A DNA stretch of 64,000 nucleotides from Benincasa hispida (lineage: Eukaryota; Streptophyta; Magnoliopsida; Cucurbitales; Cucurbitaceae). The position numbers were made by a program, and so were the translations under genes. The notes beneath the pieces were generated by a model. The model saw only the letters and a program-made list of their open reading frames with translations. It was not told the DNA's origin and made no database searches. Positions 56,633-64,000 of the stretch are shown one piece after another; the first letter of the stretch is position 1, and every line of letters begins with the position of its first letter. The stretch spans positions 921,302 through 985,301 of the forward strand of contig NC_052355.1 of the NCBI RefSeq assembly GCF_009727055.1, in the 5' to 3' direction.

Positions 56633-58227
56633 TGATAACGGGCAAAATGCACGTTATTACAGTGCTAATGTATTAAACAATGCAAGTTTTCCCCGTTATT
56701 ACAGTGCTAAGTTAATACTAATGCAACTTTTGTATTTTATGCATAATATGCGTTGACACAAGGTGGAAAGTGCGATTACAAGAAATCAATGGTCAAGCGC
56801 AGCGTTACCAGAGGCTTTGCGGTGATTTGTGCTCGCAAACATCTAACTAAGAAGGATTGCCGCATAGAGCCGGCGCAACTTGGTGGGTGCATCTGGGTGA
56901 AAAGCATAATTAATCACGATGGGACAAAAAGCTGATGACAAGCCGCTAACGATAACAAGTACACTCAGCTTTTGGGTGACAAATATTCGGCACATTAGTC
57001 AGGGAATTAAAGCCATCCCATCCGTGCAATCATAAGAAGAAACCGCCTTTCACCCCGAAGTTCTATAAATACCGAAGGCAATCTTCAAAAAAGGGGAACA
57101 GCTAGTTCAGCAAGTTCGAACACTTAGAGAATTTTTCCTTAGAATAGCCTTGTTCTTAGTTTTTCTTTTATTTTAAGGTGGAGCGAGAGAAAGGAAGAGA
57201 TGCTGGAAGATCGCTCAGGGCAACTTGAGAGAGAACCCGGAGGCGTGGAAAAGCATAGAGCGAGACTATCTTTTAAACAGAGTACAAAAGACAGTGTAAA
57301 AGCCTTGGGAAGCAAGAGATTGCTACCAGGTTCTTTATTTTCATATTGCATTATTATTTTGTATTTCAACTCTATATCTATACAATGGGATTTCTTTATC
57401 TACATCTGTTCACTCTCTTGAAAGCACGCATGAATAGTTAAATTTATCGAATGGGTTGAGAAGAACTAAGCTAACATGACCTAGGATTTTCATCGCATGC
57501 GATTATCTTGTTTTATGTTGTGCCTAACACCCCTTTAGAGCTACTCGAGAGAGAGTCTAAAGAAAGAGCCTCAGACTTGAGAGAGCTAGGTTAGAATCTA
57601 GACTCGAGAGAGCAAGATTATATCTGCATAAGCAAGAGATAGGTACTTAGAGATAAGCTCTGTTTGCCAACCTGCATCGCATGCACCCTAGAGATAGGTT
57701 ATGATATTATGTGGTCGCCTTATTTGTGTGTGTGTCATTTTGTCATTGCATAAATAAGAATAGAGGCTTATGTGTAGGTCCTATAGACTCATCACATATA
57801 TCGCATGCATTCTAGTATTAGAAGTCGTAGCATCTGCGTCGAAAGATGGTTTGCTATTGTATGTGTGTTGCATGATCGCATAACATGAACGCATCCTAGG
57901 AAGTGTTAGTCGAACCCCTTCTCAACCCGTTCATCGCATACTCATTGCATCTTTCGTATTATCAACTCTTTTCAAAACTCCGCCGCATTCGTTTATTTTA
58001 TTGCCACAAACAACAACACCAAAAAACTCTTTGATTTACCAGTTATCGCAAAGTCTTTTGGAAAATTATCATTGCATACCATTTTCCCAAGTCCTTGAGT
58101 TCGACCCTGGACTTACCAGGAAACTCAGTGGAGTTTATACTTGGATTCCACTGAGAAAACTTGTTGCTCAACGCATTTCCATCACCGCATTTCATTCCAT
58201 TATTTCACCTCATAAAATAACGCATTA
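56633..58227 (+). mobile_element. Gamma-family LTR-only insertion in 3' LTR A
   Basis: TGATAACGGGCAAAATGC to AAAATAACGCATTA, 1595 bp, with perfect TSD GGTAT (56628-56632, 58228-58232). The final CA is changed to TA. A short internal duplication of CGTTATTACAGTGCTAA lies at 56652-56718. TATA at 57064-57071. The inner hairpin CCTGG/CCAGG is at 58106-58120. Confidence 0.9.
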
Positions 58228-58396
58228 GGTATGTATCTTGTTCTCTTTGTTGTTTAAAGTTCAAAGCATGCTGTAATTTGTTGTTAAGTGAATAACTAGT
58301 CTGTTTGATTGTGAATGTGGTAATTATGTCATAATGAGTTTTGAACAATCTTGCTTCTGCTCAGAGGTACTCTTTGATAAGAGTTACTTCATTAGG

Positions 58397-58530
58397 TTCT
58401 TTCTAAAATGAAATGAGCAATTCATATATCCAATAACAACTTATTTGAATAAACCTCAATAACATCTTTATTGATAACAGAATAAGTTTATTGTTTACAA
58501 ATCACGAGTTTTAGGACATAAAACCCAACA
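58397..58530 (-). mobile_element. 3' LTR of copia B, proximal part
   Basis: On the minus strand it starts at 58530 with TGTTGGGTTTTATGTCC, directly after the polypurine tract. It runs 134 bases to the copia A insertion point and continues at 4586-2706. Confidence 0.85.
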
Positions 58531-58650
58531 AATTCCCACTTGGACTGAGTTGTTAAGTTTTTAGAGAGAAATATAATAAACTAAGGCATCACAGACCCAT
58601 AGTTTTTCTTCACTAGGGACCATATACCCATGGGTTTTTCTCCCATTTTT
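58531..58650 (-). other. Two polypurine tracts of copia B
   Basis: Minus-strand CCAAGTGGGAATT (58531-58543), next to the LTR, and AAAAATGGGAGA (58639-58650). They have the same doubled arrangement and spacing as in copia A and D. Confidence 0.65.
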
Positions 58651-60170
58651 CCTAGATTATATAACGCGTAGTCCTAGACTCACTAGGTGACCCTTAAATA
58701 CTTTAGTCGTGAGGACCTTTGTAAACTGATCAACATACAATAGATTTCTAACTTTCAACATATAGGGAATGTATCTTATATCCTCAACTCCTTGAGGTGA
58801 TTCTCGATGCTATCATCAAATATTTATGACATGAGTTTCTGCTAAACACATATTATGGCCAGGCTGTCACACAACCTTTCCACTACATCAAGGCACTCTT
58901 AACTCTTGAGAAAGATGCATCTGACTAGTATAAACAACTCTTGTTATAGGACCAGCTTAATCAACAAGACTTGTTGATTTTCTATAACTTCTATGGAAAC
59001 TTTGACACAATACTAGCTTATCACAAAATTGATACAAATACTTTATTTTCTTCTGCATTGAAGAAGTATTCAGCTTTTGGGTAGCCTACGGATAGGCATA
59101 CTTTTGAACTACATTTCAATTCCTCATGCACCAATACATGTGTCAATCGTCCCCAAATTCTAAAATAATGTAAACAACTTTTATGACCTCTCCATAACAC
59201 ATTTGGAGTTTCAGAAATCTTCTTAATGGAAACTATGGTCAAAAAGTATATAGCAGTGTCTACTGCGTATCCCCTAAACTAATAAGGCAAATGGCCATAG
59301 CTAATTTATCAACCTAACCATGTCTAATAGGGTTTTGTTTCTTCTTCTTGATACACCATACTACTGAGGTGCCAAGTGTAGAGAGTTATGATTGGATTCA
59401 TGTTCTTTCAAATAGTCCTGGAATCTCAGTTCTTTGTACTCTCCACCTCGATCTGATCACTGTGTCTTTAACATTTTACCCAACAAGTTCTCAACTTTAG
59501 CCTTATACACCTTGAACTTTTCAAGTGCTTCAGATGAATTAGGAAAACATAATCGTACCTCGAATAATCATTTGATGAAATATTCATACTCTCCTCATGC
59601 TTTAACATTCATTGGTCCACGGAAATTCGAATGCACGAGTTCTAAAGGTTCTTTTGCTTTAAAACCTTTTCTAGAAAAATATCTTTTAGTCCTTTTACTC
59701 TCAAGACAAGACTTACATGAAGGTAAAGAGTTGTCTTCTAACTGGTTTAGATGATCACTTTTAACCAATCTCTCGATCCTATCGAGATTAATGTGACCAA
59801 GTCTTAAGTGCCAAAGAAATGTACTTGAAGAAACTTTTTGCCTATTGTTTCTCGTTTAAGTCATTTAAATATCAAGATATTTAAAATAGCCTTCACTTTG
59901 GTTGGTTTTAACATATAAGTTATTTTCTAGTATAACAAATAAAATTACTTCTTTTGCTAATAAACACTTCATTTATGTCAAAAGATACTTTTTGCAATTA
60001 TTCTAACAAGAGATAGATTTCTTTACATATCAAAAACAAAAAGTACATTATCTAATATAACGAATATATCTCCAGATAACAACTTCAGAAACTCCCACTC
60101 ATTTTGCTGAGACAACCTCTCATGTTCAAAACCCTAAGAGTTATCTCCCCTTCCATAAGCAATCTTCATA
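58651..60170 (-). pseudogene. Copia B pol remnant with RT deleted
   Basis: Minus from about 60170: decayed protease/GAG-pre-integrase text. Integrase pieces follow: SNDYSRYDYVFLIHLKH, then LRTC and the SDQIE-like remnant at about 59450, then YGVSRRRNKTLLD with Arg where the catalytic Glu stands in copia A. After these comes YFRIWGRLTHVLV (59021-59242). The integrase-RT linker (STSLVD...ITRVV) is next. At about 58790 the text jumps from MCLAETHVINI to the last part of RNase H (DQFTKVLTTKVFKGHLVSLGLRV). The whole RT and most of RNase H are gone. Confidence 0.78.
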
Positions 60171-60190
60171 AACTAGTTTCCTTGTTTTGC

Positions 60191-60894
60191 TTATTCGGCT
60201 TTCTTCTCCGCAAGGTACTTCGAGCAGTTTCTTTTCCAACGTCCATCTTCGTTGCAGTAAGGAACGGACTTTGTCCTAGAGGAAAATCCTCCATTGACTT
60301 TATTCGTGGTGGCAGCATTTACCTCTACTTTCTTTCCCTTAGATTTCAAGAAGGATTGATAAGTTTGAGGCTCATTCAAAAGAGTAGTCAAGTTATATTC
60401 TATCTTGTTCATCATTGCATTTGTGTGGAACTGTAAGAAGCTCTTTGGAAGAGACTCTAGAATAAAGCTAAATTAACTTTTATCATCAATGACAACTCCG
60501 TTTACTTCTGCCACGTTGAAGTGGACCATCATTTCCAGGACATATTCTCTAATAGAGGTCTCTTCTTTCATAAGGCAATCATAAACGTACTTGATTGTAT
60601 AATGTCTAAGGGAGACAGTCCAAGCATTCCCCCTCAAAGATTCCATAATCTCTTTAGCGATACCCATACCATCATGTTTCTTAGCCAAACCATCAGATAT
60701 GCTAGCAAGAATGTAGACTCTGGCTTTCTTATTTGCCCTTGTCCACTTGTCATATGAATCCCAAACAATTAAGTTTGCGTTTGAGCCAGGGTTTGGAGGA
60801 ATACCAGTATTGTATGCAAGTTTGATTTCCACATAGCATAATTGTCCCCATTAAGTTTCTCGGAAGCAAGTAGTTATACTAAAGAGCTAGTCAT
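60191..60894 (-). pseudogene. Copia B gag
   Basis: ATG at 60894-60892 opens a short frame with an early stop. The gag core follows: KLNGDNYAMWKSN, PPNPGSNANLIVWDSYDKWTRANKKARVYILASISDGLAKKHDG, KEIMESLRG, then SIREYVLEMMVHFNVAEVNG (60473-60832). After a frame change comes NKIEYNLTTLLNEPQTYQSFLKSKGKK and a knuckle YCNEDGRWKRNC, where Arg replaces the His ligand. It is a UBN2-type copia gag, closely related in wording to copia A gag. Confidence 0.83.
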
Positions 60895-61800
60895 GCTCAA
60901 AATATAAACAAATTATGTTAGTGAATTGATATAAACCTTATTAAAATTATCCAATTAGGTTTAGCAAAGAAAAAAATGCACCCATCATTATTCTTATTGC
61001 AACGATACTTTAGAGGTTTAGAGCAACAACTATCGAGGGGCAATCTGCTACTCCTCCTTTTAATTGCGACAATCTTAGTTGATCACTATTACCAAAGTAA
61101 CTCATACTCCAATAGATCTTTTAGCTATCGTTTCTTGGTCTATAATATACTAATTCTTAGTAATTCTCGTAAGTGTGACCTGCCATTTTCAAACCCTAGA
61201 GGTCGGCCCAATAATGCGACCGAATTGGAGAGTCAAAGTTGGGAATCGATCTAAGAGACCCTATCCATTTCCTGATCTTGAGTTGTTCCGAATCCCATGG
61301 TACAACCCTCTAACGGGATAGTCGCTGAAAAGACGACTAGTTAATGTCGCCTAAAAATGACAAGCAGACGCAACATATGAATCTCACTATCTAACCTAAT
61401 GAAAGAAACCCTCGGATGTGTTGACACACTTCCTTCACCTTGCTATTGGCCCATGCAAATACTTTCCGAATGAAGCAATCACAGTAAAAGAGACACAAAG
61501 TCGAGCATGGACCTCACAGTGTGAACTCTTACGGGCGTGAGAGCTAAAACCAAGATATCATATATATTATTAATCTCCCATTGAAGTGTTCTATTTATTT
61601 TAGGTAAATGTTTACTTGGGTATATTCCGGCTAATAAAACATACCCTAAGTCTAGGTGATTTTTCCGAGTATAACGTTCATACTGTATTTAACTGTACAA
61701 TGTCTAAGTGATAAACCAACTTATTACCTCACATAGCTCACGTATGCTCATAAAACTGGGTTAACCTAACTCATATACCAGCTTGATCGCCAGGTAGCTG

Positions 61801-61824
61801 ATAACTTATAGAAATACAAGTTAT
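61801..61824 (+). other. Terminal hairpin of divergent gamma LTR
   Basis: ATAACTT (61801-61807) pairs perfectly with AAGTTAT (61818-61824), and AT/AT flanks a GAAA loop. The pairs differ from ATAACG/CGTTAT yet complementarity is kept. Confidence 0.7.
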
Positions 61825-63431
61825 TTATACTGTTTTATTTAGATATTGCGGCTAAAAGAAAGAAAAGTTGCGTCGATAGTATAGAAATTGGCTAAGAAAT
61901 GCGAAAATTATAAAATTTCGTCAATACACCCACTAACACCATTGCGATAGTAGAATAAAATGTTTCAGTTTCTGTTTGCAGGAAATCAGTCACCGCATGC
62001 ATTCATGGCTCAAAGACGAAATGAACAATGCATCTACATCACATTGCGCCCATCAATCAAGAACGAAGAAATGACCAATGCAATGATGGCGCATGCGACA
62101 ATCAATCAAGAGCTCTAGCGATCAACGCAATTTCAACCGCATGCGGTAATAAAAAATAACACTGCATGCGGCAATCGATTGAAGATGTAAAGAGCAACAC
62201 ATTTGCGGAGGATTCTGACAAGTGTACAACTTTCAGTTGTGCATTTCTGACGGGTTGATTGCGTAACAGAAGGAATTTCTCATTCCACCATTTTAGGAAC
62301 TACCATAACCATACAGTGGGGACCACACATTCAAAAAGCCAAGCCTCACCTATAAATAGCTTCTGCAATTCACTGAAAGATATACATGAATACATAGAGA
62401 CGTGCATATACTAATTCTGAGAGAGAGGCTGCTCTAAAGTGACTTACAGAGTAGATCCGGGCGAACCACGAGACAAGACCGAGAGGTGAGTCTCCAAGCA
62501 GAGAATCCTTCCAATTCCCATAACTGAAGCTCTGTGCGAAGGTCAATTCTACCAGGAAAGCAATCTTGAGAGGGAAGCTTTCCTCTCCACTACTTCCACA
62601 CGCCGGCAAGCACAACCTCCGTTCAGGATCTGTGTCAAGACGTTGACACTCTTTCTGTATTTGTTTCTAATCTCTATTTCATCATCTGTATTCATCTTCT
62701 TTACTCTTTCATTCACAACATGTAGCAGATGCTTAATTTTAGTATTAAATGTTATGATAATTTCCATTGTCATCTCACTGTCTCTTTCCGTACACCCATA
62801 ATCCATTTTCTCCATGATATGTTCTTAATCTCATGGGTAAATAGAAAGAATTAAGCGAGTAAGTTAATTTGTGTTAAGGAAATAATTAAGTTTAGCTAAA
62901 GCATGCTCGACAGCATCTTCACCTGTGAGAGCAGAAGTGAAGATGTTATTCCGCCTATCGAGAGAATGTTGGAAGAATGCATTAACTAAAGCAAGAAGTA
63001 TTTCCAGAGATGGAAACAACCTTGCGTTCATCACGTTCATCCCTGTTTCACCATAGAGATATGGGAACGCGGCCGATCACCAAGAGGTGTACGCTAAGGG
63101 AAAGCGGAACCTTAGTTACATCTTTAACGCAATTGACAAACTTGCGATGTTTTTACTATTTGCTCTTTCTCTTTCTGCTTCATTCATAAAGACTTACCAT
63201 CGCATACATCGAATCTTTGTACAACTTCACAGTCAGTTCTCGACCACAGTATCGTGTATCATGTATCTTATATCGTGTATCATATTAGTTTAGGATTTAT
63301 TTTATTAACGCATTTTTACTTTCACCGCAATTTACATTTCTGTATAATTCAACATTCTTTATTCATTATTAAAAACCGGTCGCATGTATCACAATAGTAG
63401 CGCATTAACAAAAACAATCCTTGTGTTCGAC

Positions 63432-63447
63432 CTTGGATTATTCTAAG
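63432..63447 (+). other. Inner hairpin of divergent gamma LTR
   Basis: CTTGGA and TCTAAG pair (one G-T) around TTAT, after GTTCGAC. It is equivalent in place to CCTGG/CCAGG and CTCGG/CCGAG in the other copies. Confidence 0.6.
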
Positions 63448-64000
63448 AAACTTACGTTGGAATTATACTTTAGTTTCAGCGCAAGGAAACTTGTAACACG
63501 CACTACTACATCGCATACTACGAACATATCATTAACAACGCATATACTTAGACGTAGTATTGCATAGAAATTCTCTTTATCGCAAGCACTTGAGCGCATA
63601 TTTAGCACATCATTCGTTTCATTCATCAGCCATGCGCTAGAGTAAATAAAGAGATTAAATTTTTATGTCACTAGTAGCAAGTGTTCCATAAACCATCAAT
63701 TTAAATACCTCCAACCTTAGATAGGATCTAACCAGGTGAGTTATTCTTATAACCACTAGTCTTACAAGATATCGACCTATTTTAACTATTAAAATAGGAT
63801 TGCTTGAATTTTGTTAACCTTAAGTGAGCATACTTTTACCTTTGTTATATATTTTAAAGTCTATCTCTTTTAATAACACTTATAACAAAGACAATAAACC
63901 TATAACATGCATCTAACATGCTTTATATAACAATTATATAAACATAAATTTCATGCATTAATATAACAACTTATATCAAAAAACATGGAATCCTAAAGAT

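Larger units (their letters stand above)
4587..58391 (+). mobile_element. Copia A: Ty1/copia element stretched to 53.8 kb by nested insertions
   Basis: Both ends are visible. The 5' LTR starts at 4587, the 3' LTR ends at 58391, and the perfect 5-bp TSD TTAGG lies at 4582-4586 and 58392-58396. The order of parts is LTR, PBS, leader, gag, zinc knuckle, protease, (Athila E), integrase, RT, RNase H, PPT, LTR. This is the Pseudoviridae order, with integrase before RT. After removal of nested copies the two LTRs are about 2169 and 2152 bp. The coding region is dead (frameshifts, stops, YVDN in RT) and about 0.6 kb between protease and the integrase core is missing at the E junction. Confidence 0.88.
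52666..58391 (+). mobile_element. 3' LTR of copia A with two nested LTRs
   Basis: TGTTGGGGATGATGCCC to AGAGTTACTTCA, followed by TSD TTAGG. The host parts are 52666-52957, 54937-56632 and 58233-58391. The nested parts are a delta LTR and a gamma LTR. The ACGATCGT-word array lies at about 56175-56350, with more decayed words than in the 5' LTR. Confidence 0.9.
61799..63673 (+). mobile_element. Divergent gamma-type LTR-only insertion
   Basis: TGATAACTTATAGAAATAC to TTTATGTCACTA, 1875 bp, with perfect TSD GTAGC (61794-61798, 63674-63678). Host leader text is contiguous without it. TATA box at 62351-62358. Sequence outside the hairpins and the GTTCGACC word is only loosely similar to the other gamma copies. 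It is probably a related but distinct family. Confidence 0.85.
60895..64000 (-). other. Leader of copia B, running off the window
   Basis: Non-coding. The minus strand aligns with the copia D leader (about 26620-27700), for example 61735-61798 plus 63679-63745 with 26640-26720. A divergent gamma LTR interrupts it at 61799-63673. PBS and 5' LTR are beyond the right edge. AT-rich GCATG and ATAAC words dominate 63800-64000. Confidence 0.7.

Noticed and set aside
1..64000. A host plant gene or a new defence or metabolic system
   Set aside because: Every long or motif-bearing frame resolves to gag or pol of copia or gypsy elements. Remaining text is LTR, leader or tail sequence.

Overview
This is a plant nuclear window, almost certainly from a dicot. 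It is built entirely of degraded LTR retrotransposons. I see no host protein gene, tRNA, rRNA or CRISPR array. The plant origin rests on Ty1/copia pol genes with plant-type motifs, an Athila-type Ty3/gypsy element primed by tRNA-Asp, a chromovirus with a chromodomain-like tail, and LTRs starting TG and mostly ending CA with 5-bp target-site duplications (TSDs). I cannot name the species; a cucurbit is only a guess.

Five LTR families recur. Alpha (copia, about 2.17 kb, starts TGTTGGGGATGATG). Beta (copia, about 1.8-2.0 kb, starts TGTTGGGTTTTATG). Gamma (Athila-type, about 1.6-1.9 kb, starts TGATAACG). Delta (Athila-type, about 2 kb, starts TGATGACATG). Epsilon (chromovirus, about 2.3-2.5 kb, starts TGTGA).

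The layout is a Russian doll. Copia B (minus) has its 3' LTR split into 2706-4586 and 58397-58530, and its pol, gag and leader run from 58531 off the right edge. Inside that LTR sits copia A (plus, 4587-58391, TSD TTAGG at both ends). Its gag/protease (13425-14543) and integrase/RT/RNase H (50169-52560) are pushed about 35 kb apart by Athila-type element E (minus, 14544 to about 50147). E's own gag, PR, RT and INT are in turn split by copia D (22437-32953, TSD ACACA), chromovirus G (33982-42905), and LTR-only insertions of beta and gamma. D's 5' LTR carries a further delta element (F, from 23008). Nine LTR-only insertions in the window have matching flanking duplications. All coding regions carry stops, frameshifts, deletions or lost catalytic residues, so nothing here looks autonomous.

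The most interesting biology I see is a pair of hairpins shared by the gamma and delta Athila-type LTRs. One lies at the very first bases of the LTR and usually has a GAAA loop. The other lies 120-300 bases before the LTR end. Both show base-pair changes that preserve pairing between copies. The most important technical point is that three copies of the 38-bp Nextera mate-pair junction adapter, plus an N gap flanked by a near-duplicate, are embedded in the assembly, so some joins here are artefacts.
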